A stretch of 64,000 bases of DNA from Bacillus paralicheniformis (GTDB taxonomy: Bacteria > Bacillota > Bacilli > Bacillales > Bacillaceae), in the NCBI RefSeq assembly GCF_001042485.2, contig NZ_LBMN02000023.1:62001-126000 (forward strand), read 5' to 3'. How positions within the stretch are numbered: position 1 is the first letter of the stretch; the number at the start of each line of letters is the position of its first letter. The position numbers and the translations under genes were made by a program. This document shows positions 21,697 to 33,536 of the stretch, piece by piece. The notes under the pieces are model-generated. The model was given only the letters and a program-made list of their open reading frames with translations. It searched no databases and was not told where the DNA came from.

Positions 21697-22105
21697 ATGT
21701 TGTCCAAGCACTCAAAAGATCAGCGTGAACAGCTTGAAGTCGTTGCCTTAAGTGAACTTGTCCTTGAAGATGATCTGGTCAGGAAGATGGAAGAAGCCAT
21801 GGATTTTTCATTTATTTATGAAAAAGTTGCCCCTCTTTATTCTTCAAAAGGACGTCCAAGCATTGATCCCGTTGTATTGATCAAAATGGTTCTGATTCAA
21901 TACGTGTTTGGGCATCGCTCCATGCGCGAAACCATCGAACGGGTTTTTTGCGGCATGGCCTGCGCTGGACAACCCTGTGGGGAAAGAAAAAATTGTCCAT
22001 GCAGGCGATGCTTGTTTTCGCTGACATGAATGGACATGGAAAGGCCCTAACCGCCGTCCTTTTCATCGAAAAAACAAAATAAACTGGACAAAAAATAGGT
22101 AGGAC
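21697..22105 (+). pseudogene. Decayed IS1182-type transposase
   Basis: The first about 83 residues read as an IS1182/IS5-like transposase N-terminus (SKHSKDQREQLE, then GRPSIDPVVLIKMVLIQY and FGHRSMRETIERV) behind TTTGGAGG. The frame then jumps by deletion to what looks like the C-terminal tail in another frame (EWTWKGPNRRPF, then HRKNKINWTKNR). A full transposase of this family has about 450-550 residues, so most of the gene is missing and it cannot be active. Confidence 0.85.
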
Positions 22106-22121
22106 CTTAGAAATCCGACCT
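22087..22121 (+). repeat. Hairpin at the end of the IS remnant
   Basis: GACAAAAAATAGGTAGGA pairs with TCCGACCTATTTTGTC with minor mismatches. Its right flank AACGGTCTG resembles that of the hairpin at 20655-20694. Confidence 0.65.
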
Positions 22122-22161
22122 ATTTTGTCAACGGTCTGAAATCACCTATAAAAGGTGCTTT

Positions 22162-22392
22162 TTACGATTGTTCGCCAGCTTCTCCCTGCTGCTTCATATA
22201 AGTTTGGCAGACATATGTCATGGGACAAAATCGCAAGATGCCGGAAGCGGCCTTCATCGCCCCCATAAACATGCAGAAAAGCGTCATTCTGCACCACGGT
22301 TTTCTCGTAAACTTTGCCGCTGCCGCCGACAGGATCGTCAGTCCGCAGGCAATGCGAAAAACGGCGTCAAACAGTCCGATGTTTTGCTTCAT
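22162..22392 (-). CDS. DUF2892 (YgaP-like transmembrane) protein
   Basis: 76 residues, starting MKQNIGLFDAVFRIACGLTI, the standard opening of DUF2892 proteins that form a two-helix membrane unit, here without a rhodanese domain. Cysteines occur in PWCRM, RFCPM and YVCQT. GGAGG precedes the start on the minus strand. Function unknown; it is on the opposite strand to its neighbours. Confidence 0.83.
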   Translation of the reverse strand: MKQNIGLFDAVFRIACGLTILSAAAAKFTRKPWCRMTLFCMFMGAMKAASGILRFCPMTYVCQTYMKQQGEAGEQS

Positions 22393-22517
22393 GCTTCATT
22401 CCTCCTATTTAAATAATTAAATAAAGTGTTTTTTCGAAAAATTGTAACGGATTGGTAATGCGTGACGATAGTAAATGTGTTAACATAGGATCATTACATG
22501 TAAAGGAGAGTATGTGA

Positions 22518-24257
22518 ATGTCCGAACGCACCTTAATTTGGAAAAACAAACACATCAGATCGCAAGTTGATGTTGTAAGTTCAAGGCTGCAGCCAACGCT
22601 CCTTTTACGAAATGCCTCTGTACTGAACCCGTATGTAAAGCAATGGATTCTGGCAAACGTATGGATTCATCATGACAGAATCGTTTACGTCGGCCGTGAC
22701 TTGCCGAAGACGGCTGTTAAAACTACAATAGATTGTGAAGGAAAATACATTGTACCCGGGTATATTGAGCCGCATGTCCATCCTTTTCAAATTTATAATC
22801 CCCAAACTTTGGCTGAATATGTGTCACAGTTTGGAACGACGACATTCGTAAATGACAACTTGTTTCTGCTTTTGCATTGCGGAAAAAAGAAAGCGTTTTC
22901 TATATTGGAAGAACTGAAAAAACAGCCTGTCCACTACTATTGGTGGTCAAGGTATGACTTGCAGACTGAAGTGTTGAATGAAGATCAAATTTTATCGATC
23001 GATTACCGAAAACGTTGGGGAGAACACCCGGACGTCATCCAGGGAGGAGAAATGACAGGCTGGCCGCGCCTCTTGGACGGCGATGATCTGCTCCTTCATT
23101 GCATGCAGTGCACGAAAAGAAGGAGAAAGCGGATCGAGGGCCATTTTCCGGGGGCATCGGAAAAAACGCTCACGAAGATGAAGCTTTTCGGCGCTGATGC
23201 AGATCATGAAGCCATGACTGGAAAGGAAGTGCTGAAGCGGCTTGAACTTGGATACCACGTCGGCTTGAGGCAGTCTTCCATCCGTCCTGATTTGCGAAAG
23301 ATTTTGCGCGAGCTGCACGAAGACGGCTTTCACCATTATGACCATATGTTTTATACAACGGACGGTGCAACGCCGAACTTTTATAAAGAAGGCATGACAA
23401 ACAAGCTGATTGAAATTGCCATCGAAGAGGGCGTGCCGCTGATCGATGCCTATAATATGGCTTCGTTTAATATCGCTAAGTATTATCATATGGAGGATAT
23501 CCTCGGTGTGGTGGCACCGGGCAGATACGCAACGCTCAACATTTTGAATAGCCCTGATGAACCGAATCCGGAGACAGTTTTGGCAAAAGGGCGGCTGATC
23601 AAATCAGGCGGCGTAAATATGAATGCGTTTTCAGTTCCGGATTGGCAAAAAGGGGGTCTTGTCCCTCTGAACCTTTCATATGATCTAACGATGGATGACT
23701 TGCAGTTTTCCATGCCGCTCGGCTTAAAAATGAGGAATTCCGTGATTATGGAGCCTTATACGATTGAGATTGACAACTCTGTCAACCAGCTTTCTTTTGA
23801 CCATGATGAAAGCTATCTCTCGCTGTTCGACAAATACGGAAAATGGCGTGTCAATACGATGCTGAAGGGCTTTGCAACCCGCGTCCAAGGGTTCGTCAGC
23901 TCCTATTCGACAACGGGAGATATTATCGCGGTCGGCAAAAACAAGGAAGACATGCTTTTGGCCTTCAAGCGGATGAAAGAAATCGGGGGAGGTATCGTAT
24001 TAGCGGAAAACGGAAAAATCCTGCACGAAATTCCTCTTCATTTAAGCGGCGGCGCATCAAATGAGATGTATGAAAAGGTGCTTGAAAGGGAAAAGACGTT
24101 AAAAGAGCTTTTGTTTGAAAGAGGCTATACGTTTGACGACCCGATCTACACCCTGCTCTTTTTGCAAAGCACTCATCTGCCTTATATCAGGGTGACGCCG
24201 AAAGGGATCTTTGATGTGATGAAAAAAACTGTACTCTTTCCATCGATAATGCGTTAA
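22518..24257 (+). CDS. yerA: Adenine deaminase-like amidohydrolase YerA
   Basis: 579 residues. Amidohydrolase superfamily: GKYIVPGYIEPHVHP carries the first metal-binding His-X-His at about residues 85-87, and the C-terminal half has the adenine deaminase arrangement (GGIVLAENGKILHEIPLHLSGG). Adenine deaminases convert adenine to hypoxanthine with Mn/Fe; B. subtilis YerA is a paralogue of AdeC whose activity is not established, so the substrate is inferred. AAAGGAGAG precedes the ATG. Two genes of the yerB group follow on the same strand at short distance. Confidence 0.9.
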   Translation: MSERTLIWKNKHIRSQVDVVSSRLQPTLLLRNASVLNPYVKQWILANVWIHHDRIVYVGRDLPKTAVKTTIDCEGKYIVPGYIEPHVHPFQIYNPQTLAEYVSQFGTTTFVNDNLFLLLHCGKKKAFSILEELKKQPVHYYWWSRYDLQTEVLNEDQILSIDYRKRWGEHPDVIQGGEMTGWPRLLDGDDLLLHCMQCTKRRRKRIEGHFPGASEKTLTKMKLFGADADHEAMTGKEVLKRLELGYHVGLRQSSIRPDLRKILRELHEDGFHHYDHMFYTTDGATPNFYKEGMTNKLIEIAIEEGVPLIDAYNMASFNIAKYYHMEDILGVVAPGRYATLNILNSPDEPNPETVLAKGRLIKSGGVNMNAFSVPDWQKGGLVPLNLSYDLTMDDLQFSMPLGLKMRNSVIMEPYTIEIDNSVNQLSFDHDESYLSLFDKYGKWRVNTMLKGFATRVQGFVSSYSTTGDIIAVGKNKEDMLLAFKRMKEIGGGIVLAENGKILHEIPLHLSGGASNEMYEKVLEREKTLKELLFERGYTFDDPIYTLLFLQSTHLPYIRVTPKGIFDVMKKTVLFPSIMR

Positions 24258-24282
24258 AATATAAAAGAGCGGGAGCTAATCT

Positions 24283-25272
24283 ATGGTGAATCGATATGTA
24301 AGAGTACTGCTTTGTTTTGCTTCTCTTTTACTGCTTGCATCGTGCCAGTCGCAGGAACAGCAGGAAAAGGAAAAGAACATTCATCCGCTGACAGGATTGA
24401 AGGCGGACGGAGATATTCGGCAGCGGCCCATTGCCGTTGTGGTGAACAATCATTCAAAAGCACGGCCGCAGTCGGGATTAAGCAAGGCTGACATTGTCAT
24501 TGAAGCTCTCAGTGAAGGACCGATCACACGATTGTTGGCGATCTATCAAAGCGACATGCCTGAAGCGGTTGGCCCAGTCCGCAGCGCCCGGGAGTATTTC
24601 ATTGATTTGGCTCTCGGTTTTGACAGCCTCTTGGTGCATCACGGCTGGAGTCCGGGTGCAAAAAGCCGCCTGTTGAACGGCGACGCCGATCATATCAATG
24701 GGATGGATTACGACGGCAGCCTGTTTTGGAGGGCCGATTTTCGGGAAGCGCCGCATAATTCGTACACGTCATATAAAAATGTAAAGCAAGCAGCAGATGA
24801 CAAAGGATATGCCATCGAAACCCGCACAGAACCGCTCACTTTTAAAGCAAGCCCTGACAAACCTTCGGATGCGCTTTATTCTATACGGTTAGATTACGGA
24901 ACAAAATCCGTTACAAACCGTGTCGAATATGGTTATGATAAAAAGGTTGAAGGCTATGTGAGAAAGTCAGACGGTATTTTGACAACAGACCTTGAAACAG
25001 AAGAACCGGTTGTTCTTCAAAACATTCTAATAGCGGAAGCCGAACATCATATGAAAGATGCGTACGGGAGAAGGGATATTGACCTTCGTTCAGGCGGAAA
25101 AGGACTCCTTTTGCAAAACGGGGAAGTCCATCGGATCAGCTGGAAGAACGAAAACGGCCGGATCATACCGAAGACGGACGGCAAGACCGTTCCGTTTGTG
25201 CCGGGAAAAACGTGGATCAATGTCGTTCCCGATCTCAGCAAGGTTTCTATTAGCAAAGGAGAAGGTGTGTAA
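24283..25272 (+). CDS. yerB: Lipoprotein YerB (DUF3048)
   Basis: 329 residues. N-terminal signal peptide with lipobox LLASC (Cys about 21), so anchored on the outer face of the membrane. The DUF3048 region follows: HPLTGLKADGDIRQRPIAV, then NNHSKARPQSGLSKAD and GPVRSARE. The function is unknown; a link to septal peptidoglycan (PBP1) has been reported for the B. subtilis protein, as I recall. GGGAG lies upstream of ATG 24283. The yerC start follows two bases after its stop. Confidence 0.9.
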   Translation: MVNRYVRVLLCFASLLLLASCQSQEQQEKEKNIHPLTGLKADGDIRQRPIAVVVNNHSKARPQSGLSKADIVIEALSEGPITRLLAIYQSDMPEAVGPVRSAREYFIDLALGFDSLLVHHGWSPGAKSRLLNGDADHINGMDYDGSLFWRADFREAPHNSYTSYKNVKQAADDKGYAIETRTEPLTFKASPDKPSDALYSIRLDYGTKSVTNRVEYGYDKKVEGYVRKSDGILTTDLETEEPVVLQNILIAEAEHHMKDAYGRRDIDLRSGGKGLLLQNGEVHRISWKNENGRIIPKTDGKTVPFVPGKTWINVVPDLSKVSISKGEGV

Positions 25273-25274
25273 AG

Positions 25275-25586
25275 ATGCAGATCGATAAATTGCGCGGGAG
25301 AGAGCTGGACCAGCTTTTTCAATCCATACTATCACTAAAAGATCTCGAAGAATGCTATCGTTTTTTCGATGATTTATGCACAATAAATGAAATTCAGTCA
25401 TTGGCTCAGCGGCTCGAAGTAGCCAGAATGCTGCGCGACGGTAACACGTATCACAAAATTGAGACGGAAACCGGAGCGAGCACCGCGACCATTTCCAGGG
25501 TGAAACGCTGCCTGAACTACGGAAATGACGCTTATATCATGGCGCTGGACCGCGTCAAAGCAAATCAATCTGAATCATCTTCATGA
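25275..25586 (+). CDS. yerC: TrpR-like DNA-binding protein YerC
   Basis: 103 residues, YerC/YecD family related to the Trp repressor. The helix-turn-helix is in EIQSLAQRLEVARMLRDGN and TETGASTATISRVKRCLNYG (about residues 37-85). No ligand or target is known. Its ribosome-binding site lies at the end of yerB. A terminator follows. Confidence 0.92.
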   Translation: MQIDKLRGRELDQLFQSILSLKDLEECYRFFDDLCTINEIQSLAQRLEVARMLRDGNTYHKIETETGASTATISRVKRCLNYGNDAYIMALDRVKANQSESSS

Positions 25587-25593
25587 TGTCATG

Positions 25594-25634
25594 AAACCGC
25601 CTGGCTCAGGGCACTGAGCACCGGCGGTTTTTTT
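25594..25634 (+). terminator. Intrinsic terminator of yerBC
   Basis: AAACCGCC (25594-25601) and inner GGCTCAG pair with CTGAGC and GGCGGTTT (25623-25630), then T-run. Confidence 0.9.
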
Positions 25635-25691
25635 GTGCTTTCTGCACGTTTATCGTTTATTCGTTATCCGTTTTTCGAAAGGGGCTGAATT

Positions 25692-25700
25692 TGTTATAAT
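25692..25700 (+). promoter_or_regulatory. Extended -10 promoter of pcrB-pcrA-ligA-yerH
   Basis: TGTTATAAT: a perfect TATAAT (25695-25700) with the upstream TG; no good -35 is visible. Confidence 0.6.
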
Positions 25701-25736
25701 ATTTAAATGGTAAGAACGAATGGAGGAGCTTTTTTC

Positions 25737-26423
25737 ATGTACGATATTACCGAGTGGAAGCATGTCTTTAAACTCGATCCGAATAAAGATATTACGGATG
25801 ATCAGCTTGAACAGCTGTGCGAATCTGGAACAGACGCGGTTTTGATCGGCGGAAGCGATCATGTCACAGAAGATGATGTCCTTCGGCTGATGTCAAAAGT
25901 GCGCCGCTTTTTAGTGCCGTGCGTCCTGGAAGTGTCGACGATTGACGCGATCGTCCCGGGATTTGATCTCTATTTTATTCCGACTGTGCTCAACAGCAGA
26001 GATACCGACTGGATTGCCGGCTTACATAAAAAGGCGATGAAAGAATACGGCGAGCTGATGTCACCTGATGAGATTGTTGTTGAAGGGTACTGTATTTTGA
26101 ATCAGGACTGCAAGGCTGCCGCTTTGACAAACGCAGATACCGAGCTTGACATTGAGGATATTAAAGCATACGCCCGCGTGGCAGAACATCTTTTCCGCCT
26201 CCCGGTCTTTTATCTTGAATACAGCGGCATGCTGGGGGATTCGGAGACCGTTAAGGAAACAAAAGCGGTGCTTCAGGAAACGACGCTGTTTTACGGCGGC
26301 GGCATCAAAGATGCGGAGACGGCGGTAAAAATGGCTGAGCACGCCGATGTGATCGTCGTCGGAAACGCGATTTATGAGAATTTCGAAGATGCGCTGCAAA
26401 CGGTAAAGGCCGTAAAAGGATGA
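25737..26423 (+). CDS. pcrB: Heptaprenylglyceryl phosphate synthase PcrB
   Basis: 228 residues, TIM-barrel prenyltransferase that joins heptaprenyl diphosphate to sn-glycerol-1-phosphate, giving an archaeal-type ether lipid precursor in Bacillus. Signatures: GTDAVLIGGSD, PGFDLYFIPTVLNS, YLEYSGMLGD and FYGGGIKDAE with VVGNAIYE for phosphate binding. Start at ATG 25737 (GGAGGAG eight bases upstream); the upstream in-frame ATG at 25707 has no site. Confidence 0.95.
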   Translation: MYDITEWKHVFKLDPNKDITDDQLEQLCESGTDAVLIGGSDHVTEDDVLRLMSKVRRFLVPCVLEVSTIDAIVPGFDLYFIPTVLNSRDTDWIAGLHKKAMKEYGELMSPDEIVVEGYCILNQDCKAAALTNADTELDIEDIKAYARVAEHLFRLPVFYLEYSGMLGDSETVKETKAVLQETTLFYGGGIKDAETAVKMAEHADVIVVGNAIYENFEDALQTVKAVKG

Positions 26424-26482
26424 GCACAACGAACCGGATTGGTTTATAATAGAACATATGTTTGAATAGGCGGTGAACGGAA

Positions 26483-28702
26483 TTGAATTACATTAGCGAC
26501 CAATTATTAAGCGGATTAAACAAGATGCAGCAGGAAGCGGTCAAAACGACGGACGGTCCGCTTTTGATCATGGCCGGAGCAGGAAGCGGAAAGACGCGGG
26601 TATTGACGCACCGCATTGCGTATTTAATGGCGGAGAAGCGCGTTGCCCCGTGGAACATTTTGGCGATTACATTTACGAACAAAGCGGCCAGAGAAATGAA
26701 AGAACGTGTGGAACGCATTCTCGGACCGGGAGCGGACGACATCTGGATTTCGACGTTCCACAGCATGTGTGTGAGAATTTTGCGGAGAGACATCGACAGA
26801 ATCGGCATCAACCGGAATTTCTCGATTCTTGATACGTCAGATCAGCTTTCCGTCATTAAAGGAATCTTAAAGGAAAGAAACATCGATCCGAAAAAATTCG
26901 ATCCCAGAAGCATACTCGGATCGATCAGCAGTGCGAAAAACGAATTGATCGACCCGGAAGAGTACGAGAAAACAGCCGGCGGTTTTTTTGAACAAGTCGT
27001 CAGCGATGTCTACAAAGATTATCAGAAAAAACTGCGGAAAAACCAGTCGCTCGATTTTGACGATCTGATCATGACGACGATCATCCTGTTTGACCGGGTG
27101 CCGGAAGTGCTCGAATACTACCAGCGGAAATTCCAATACATTCATGTCGATGAGTATCAGGATACGAACAGGGCGCAGTATTTGCTCGTCAAAAAAATGG
27201 CGCAGCGCTTCGAAAACATCTGCGTCGTCGGGGACTCCGACCAGTCGATCTACAGATGGCGCGGCGCGGACATTGCCAACATTCTGTCGTTTGAAAAAGA
27301 CTATCCGAATGCAAGCGTCATTCTACTCGAACAAAACTACAGGTCGACAAAGCGGATATTGAACGCGGCCAATGAAGTGATTCAGAACAACTCCAACAGA
27401 AAGCCGAAAAACCTCTGGACCGAAAATGACGAAGGAGCGAAAATCTCCTACTTCAGAGGCGACAACGAATTTGGCGAAGGCCAATTTGTCGCGGGCAAAA
27501 TCAGGGAGCTCGTCGGCTCGGGAAAACGATCTTTCTCTGATATCGCGATTTTGTACCGGACGAACGCTCAATCGCGTGTCATCGAGGAAACGCTGATGAA
27601 AGCGAACATCAACTACAACATTGTCGGCGGCACGAAGTTCTATGACAGGAAAGAGATCAAAGACATCCTTGCGTATTTGCGCCTCGTCGCAAATCCTGAC
27701 GACGATATCAGCTTTGCGCGGATCGTAAACGTGCCGAAGCGCGGCGTCGGTGCGACTTCAGTCGATAAAATTGCGGCTTATGCCGATATGAACGGAATGT
27801 CTTTATTTGAAGCGCTCGGACAGGTTGACTTTATCGGCCTCAGCGCAAGAGCGGCGAACGCGCTTGACGAGTTCAGACAGACGATCGAAAACCTGACGAA
27901 CATGCAGGAATACTTATCTGTCACAGAGCTTACGGAAGAAATTCTTGAAAAAACCGAATACCGCGAAATGCTAAAAGCGGAAAAATCCCTGGAAGCGCAG
28001 AGCCGTCTTGAAAATATCGACGAGTTTCTCTCCGTAACGAAAAACTTTGAACAGCAAAGCGAAGATAAATCGCTCGTCGCCTTTTTGACGGATTTGGCCC
28101 TTATCGCCGATATCGATCAGCTTGATCAGAAGGAAGAAGAGACCGGAAATCAAGACGCGGTCATCTTGATGACGCTTCATGCCGCAAAAGGACTGGAATT
28201 CCCGATCGTGTTCCTGATGGGGCTTGAAGAAGGGGTATTCCCGCACAGCCGCTCCCTAATGGAGGAAGCGGAGATGGAAGAGGAGCGGAGACTCGCATAC
28301 GTCGGCATCACGAGGGCTGAGGAAGAGCTTTATTTAACTAACGCGCGGATGCGGACATTGTTCGGGAGAACGAATATGAACCCGGAATCAAGGTTCATTG
28401 CGGAAATACCGGAAGAATTATTGGACAATCTAAACGAGAAGAAAAAAGATCTGAAAACGCCGTTTGGAAGAAAGCCGGAGCGGAGAGGCCCGGTTACCCG
28501 GCCGGCTGCATCGTACAGCAAAACCGGCGGCGACGGTGTCAATTGGGCAGTCGGCGACAAAGCCTCCCATAAAAAGTGGGGCGTCGGAACCGTTGTCAGC
28601 GTCAAAGGATCCGGCGAATCGACTGAGCTTGACATCGCCTTCCCGAGCCCGACCGGAGTGAAGCGTCTTCTCGCGGCCTTTGCGCCTATTGAAAAGCAAT
28701 AA
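26483..28702 (+). CDS. pcrA: ATP-dependent DNA helicase PcrA
   Basis: 739 residues, superfamily 1A 3'-5' helicase (UvrD group), essential in B. subtilis for repair and for clearing replication-transcription conflicts. Walker [10 protein letters not shown] (31-39, Lys37), motif II DEYQDTN (about 223), motif [17 protein letters not shown], and motif [15 protein letters not shown]. The C-terminal tail ends with the RNA-polymerase-binding Tudor-like domain ([18 protein letters not shown]). TTG start at 26483 with AGGCGG upstream, length equal to B. subtilis PcrA. Confidence 0.97.
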   Translation: MNYISDQLLSGLNKMQQEAVKTTDGPLLIMAGAGSGKTRVLTHRIAYLMAEKRVAPWNILAITFTNKAAREMKERVERILGPGADDIWISTFHSMCVRILRRDIDRIGINRNFSILDTSDQLSVIKGILKERNIDPKKFDPRSILGSISSAKNELIDPEEYEKTAGGFFEQVVSDVYKDYQKKLRKNQSLDFDDLIMTTIILFDRVPEVLEYYQRKFQYIHVDEYQDTNRAQYLLVKKMAQRFENICVVGDSDQSIYRWRGADIANILSFEKDYPNASVILLEQNYRSTKRILNAANEVIQNNSNRKPKNLWTENDEGAKISYFRGDNEFGEGQFVAGKIRELVGSGKRSFSDIAILYRTNAQSRVIEETLMKANINYNIVGGTKFYDRKEIKDILAYLRLVANPDDDISFARIVNVPKRGVGATSVDKIAAYADMNGMSLFEALGQVDFIGLSARAANALDEFRQTIENLTNMQEYLSVTELTEEILEKTEYREMLKAEKSLEAQSRLENIDEFLSVTKNFEQQSEDKSLVAFLTDLALIADIDQLDQKEEETGNQDAVILMTLHAAKGLEFPIVFLMGLEEGVFPHSRSLMEEAEMEEERRLAYVGITRAEEELYLTNARMRTLFGRTNMNPESRFIAEIPEELLDNLNEKKKDLKTPFGRKPERRGPVTRPAASYSKTGGDGVNWAVGDKASHKKWGVGTVVSVKGSGESTELDIAFPSPTGVKRLLAAFAPIEKQ

Positions 28703-28718
28703 ATGGCAAAAGACCTGA

Positions 28719-30740
<2,022 letters not shown>

Positions 30741-30755
30741 GAGGAGTGTTTTCTA

Positions 30756-31946
30756 TTGAAAAAGATATTATGTTTGGCGGCTGCTGCGGGTATGCTCATG
30801 CTCTCGGCCTGTGCGCCGAATTTTGGGGGAGAAGAAGAGCAGGAGATGGTGCAGAAAACGGATAAGTCGAAAGAAAAAGCCATCATTCCGAAATACAACA
30901 TCTCCGATTCTTATTATAAAATGGTTCTTCCTTTCAAGGCGGGGAAAGCCCGCGGCTTGACGACCGAACGCCTGAATACGCGGCTGGATATCGATGAATT
31001 TGAGACAGGCATGATGCGCCTTGCGCAAGATTCATTTTCTACTGACGATTACCTTTTTCAAGAAGGACAATATCTGGATGAGGATACAGTTACGAGCTGG
31101 CTCGCCCGCAAAAAAACGGGAGACGACCTGAAAAAAGCGGAGAAAGACGATAAAAACTTCAAAAACCTCGGACTGAACCCCGCCCTTTCCGGGAGCGGGT
31201 CAACAGAGAAGCAAAACGAAGAAAGCCCGGTATACCTCGCCCATATGCTTGAGCATGACTACCTCGTCCGCAAAGACAAGGATACGATTGAGCTCGGCGG
31301 CGTCGTAATCGGCCTTGCGCTGAACTCTGTCTACTACTACCGCGAAAATGTCGGCGACCCGCAAAAAGAAGTGACCATCAGCGACAAAAAGCTGAGGCAG
31401 GAAGGCGAAAAAATCGCCGAGGAAGTCGCGAAACGGATCAGAAACATGGATGATTTGAAAAACATTCCGCTGACCATCATGCTCTACAAGCAGGCGCCTA
31501 AGTCATCGATCGTCCCTGGAAACTTTATCGCCAAAACCGATGTGAAATCAGGGACAAGCGAGCTCGGCGGCTGGGATAAAATCAATGAAGAGTACACGTT
31601 CTTCCCTTCAACAGAAGGTTCAGAGAAACATCCGGATGACGCGGAGCTCTTCAAACGCTTTAAAAACAAAGTCGACACGTATTTTCCAAACTACACAGGG
31701 GTTGTCGGCACGGCTCTCTATAAAGACGACCAAATGCAGGACATGAAAATCAACATCCCGATGCAGTTTTACGGCAAAAGCGAAGTCATCGCCTTTACCC
31801 AGTTCTTGACCGGTGAAGTGATGGATTACTACGGCAAAAGCGGACTGAACGTTGAGATCAACATTAATTCGTCAGCCGGGCAGGAAGCCGTTATCCTGAA
31901 AAAGCCGGGAGACAAGGAACCGACCGTCCATATTTATGATTCATAA
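30756..31946 (+). CDS. yerH: CamS-family sex pheromone lipoprotein YerH
   Basis: 396 residues. Signal peptide with lipobox LMLSAC (Cys19). The mature protein belongs to the CamS family, whose staphylococcal and enterococcal members release pheromone peptides from their signal sequence; the mature function is unknown. TTG start at 30756 with GAGGAG nine bases upstream. The C-terminal EPTVHIYDS is of special interest: its coding sequence recurs imperfectly at 40853-40884, on the far side of the yhf island. A terminator follows. Confidence 0.93.
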   Translation: MKKILCLAAAAGMLMLSACAPNFGGEEEQEMVQKTDKSKEKAIIPKYNISDSYYKMVLPFKAGKARGLTTERLNTRLDIDEFETGMMRLAQDSFSTDDYLFQEGQYLDEDTVTSWLARKKTGDDLKKAEKDDKNFKNLGLNPALSGSGSTEKQNEESPVYLAHMLEHDYLVRKDKDTIELGGVVIGLALNSVYYYRENVGDPQKEVTISDKKLRQEGEKIAEEVAKRIRNMDDLKNIPLTIMLYKQAPKSSIVPGNFIAKTDVKSGTSELGGWDKINEEYTFFPSTEGSEKHPDDAELFKRFKNKVDTYFPNYTGVVGTALYKDDQMQDMKINIPMQFYGKSEVIAFTQFLTGEVMDYYGKSGLNVEININSSAGQEAVILKKPGDKEPTVHIYDS

Positions 31947-31978
31947 AAAAGAAGCAGCCTTCTCGGCTGCTTCTTTTT
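31946..31978 (+). terminator. Intrinsic terminator of yerH
   Basis: AAAAAGAAGCAGCC pairs with GGCTGCTTCTTTTT around a five-base loop. A related hairpin is at 40881-40910. Confidence 0.92.
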
Positions 31979-32064
31979 GTCACGCGGAAAAAGGAATAAG
32001 GAGACCTATCATTCATTCACGGTGCGCCAACAACATATTTTTTATAGTGTTCTGAATAATACTA

Positions 32065-32093
32065 TTGCAAAATTAGGATACAACTCTTATAAT
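32065..32093 (+). promoter_or_regulatory. Sigma-A promoter of the yhf operon
   Basis: TTGCAA (32065-32070), 17 bases, TATAAT (32088-32093). Confidence 0.8.
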
Positions 32094-32097
32094 TGAT

Positions 32098-32115
32098 TAT
32101 ACAGAATATAGTATA
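32098..32115 (+). promoter_or_regulatory. Candidate YhfZ operator 1
   Basis: TATAC and GTATA (32098-32102, 32111-32115) form an inverted repeat over the predicted start point. AATATAGTATATTG here recurs with one change (AATACAGTATATTG) at 33134-33147 before the PRD gene. Confidence 0.5.
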
Positions 32116-32136
32116 TTGTTTTGAGGAAGATGAATT

Positions 32137-33063
32137 ATGTGGGAAAAATTTTACTCTAAAAATGGTTTGGCTGCTAAAAATATTGCTAAAGAATTGATGA
32201 ATATCAAAGCAGGTGAAAAAATTCCCCGCATCTCAGACTACTGTCATAAGTTATCCATCGGCAGGGGGACTGTCCAAAGTGCGCTGAATTTATTGGTTGA
32301 TATGAAAGCGATTCATTTGGAGGCTAGAGGCCATTTAGGAACGTTTTTGGTAAGTAAGGATAACAATTTATTACTTGAGATTGCAGGTATTGCACCATTA
32401 ATCGGCTCAATGCCACTTCCGTATTCAAGGAAATATGAAGGGCTGGCAACAGGGATTGTGGAAGGGTTTGAATCAACCGGAAAAACAGTTAACTTGATCT
32501 ATATGCGTGGCGGAGTGAATCGAATCGAAGCAGTCCGAACAAAAAGAAGTGATTTTGCAATTGTTTCTAAGATGACGGCAGATCATATCATAGCAGAATA
32601 TCCAAATTTGAAAATTTTTAAGAAATTCGGGGAAAGCAGTTATGTATCTTCCCATAAAATCTTCTTAGCTCATCCAGATGAGGAAATAGGTAAGGATGTC
32701 ATAAGAGTAGGTGTTGATTTGGAGTCCCTAGATCAGAAACAATTAACATTGGCTGAATTTGAAAATAAAAACGCTGAGTTTGTCAATGTGAATTATATGC
32801 AGCTTTTCGATATGCTTCTTTCAAAACAAATTGATGCAGCAGTTTGGAATGCCGATGACAAAAGAATGATTCAAACGTTTAAAGCAATCGATTTTTTTTC
32901 ACCGAAAGCCAAGAAAATTTCCAAGGATACAACTGAAGCCGTTATTGTTATTGAAGGAGACAGAGAAAAAGAAATAGCAGAAAAGTGGCATTTGGTTAAT
33001 GAGAAACAAATATTAGACACTCAAAAAAGTGTAGAAAAAGGAGAGAAAATACCGCGCTACTAA
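32137..33063 (+). CDS. yhfZ: GntR-like regulator YhfZ
   Basis: 308 residues. N-terminal winged-helix DNA-binding part (about 10-75, KIPRISDYCHKLSIGRGTV and HLEARGHLGTFL). The rest reads like a periplasmic-binding-type ligand domain (RGGVNRIEAVRTKRSDFAIVS, then FDMLLSKQIDAAVWNADD), as in E. coli YhfZ. First gene of the island operon, just behind its promoter and a palindrome, so autoregulation is likely. The effector is unknown. GAGGAAG lies before the ATG. Confidence 0.85.
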   Translation: MWEKFYSKNGLAAKNIAKELMNIKAGEKIPRISDYCHKLSIGRGTVQSALNLLVDMKAIHLEARGHLGTFLVSKDNNLLLEIAGIAPLIGSMPLPYSRKYEGLATGIVEGFESTGKTVNLIYMRGGVNRIEAVRTKRSDFAIVSKMTADHIIAEYPNLKIFKKFGESSYVSSHKIFLAHPDEEIGKDVIRVGVDLESLDQKQLTLAEFENKNAEFVNVNYMQLFDMLLSKQIDAAVWNADDKRMIQTFKAIDFFSPKAKKISKDTTEAVIVIEGDREKEIAEKWHLVNEKQILDTQKSVEKGEKIPRY

Positions 33064-33127
33064 AATGCCGGCCCATCCGACTTGTCATTCAATACATGAG
33101 GCGATGGGTCAGCATTTGAAATTTAAA

Positions 33128-33143
33128 ATACTAAATACAGTAT
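33128..33143 (+). promoter_or_regulatory. Candidate YhfZ operator 2
   Basis: ATACT and AGTAT (33128-33132, 33139-33143) form an inverted repeat shortly before the PRD gene, sharing AGTATATTG with operator 1. Confidence 0.4.
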
Positions 33144-33158
33144 ATTGGAGGAACTGGC

Positions 33159-33524
33159 GTGAACCAAATACAGCTGGAAGAAAAGTTGTCTATTTTACTA
33201 ACGAGTCGAGTGATTACAAAAAATGCTTTCAACACAACTTTGAACACATTTGTTTTCTTATCAAAAAAGCTGAAAAAGGAGGTGATCAAAGACTCTGAAA
33301 TGTTTTGGACGCACATGGCGATGGCTTTAACTAGAATTGAGAGGGGAGAAAGCGAAGAAAGTCCTGCAATTGCCATCATCAATGAAGTGTACGAAACACC
33401 ATATAAAAATGCTATAGAAGAAGTGATAGATTTTATACATTCACTGGCAGGTTTAGAACTTCCAGAAGGTGAGCGTGTCTATTTTTATCTTCATCTTCAT
33501 AAAGTCATAGAATCTAATGAATAG
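33159..33524 (+). CDS. yhfY: PRD-domain protein (YhfY-like)
   Basis: 121 residues, a stand-alone PTS regulation domain: FWTHMAMALTRIERGE is the conserved first-histidine block and YFYLHLHKVIE the second. PRDs are phosphorylated on histidine by PTS proteins in transcription factors; here there is no DNA-binding part. E. coli YhfY, also in a yhf operon, is the counterpart. GTG start at 33159 behind TTGGAGGA. Twelve bases before yhfU. Confidence 0.78.
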   Translation: MNQIQLEEKLSILLTSRVITKNAFNTTLNTFVFLSKKLKKEVIKDSEMFWTHMAMALTRIERGESEESPAIAIINEVYETPYKNAIEEVIDFIHSLAGLELPEGERVYFYLHLHKVIESNE

Positions 33525-33536
33525 GAGGGTTTTATT

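Noticed and set aside
22168..22420. Plus-strand frames opposite the DUF2892 gene
   Set aside because: They are antisense shadows; the minus-strand protein has a family signature and GGAGG.
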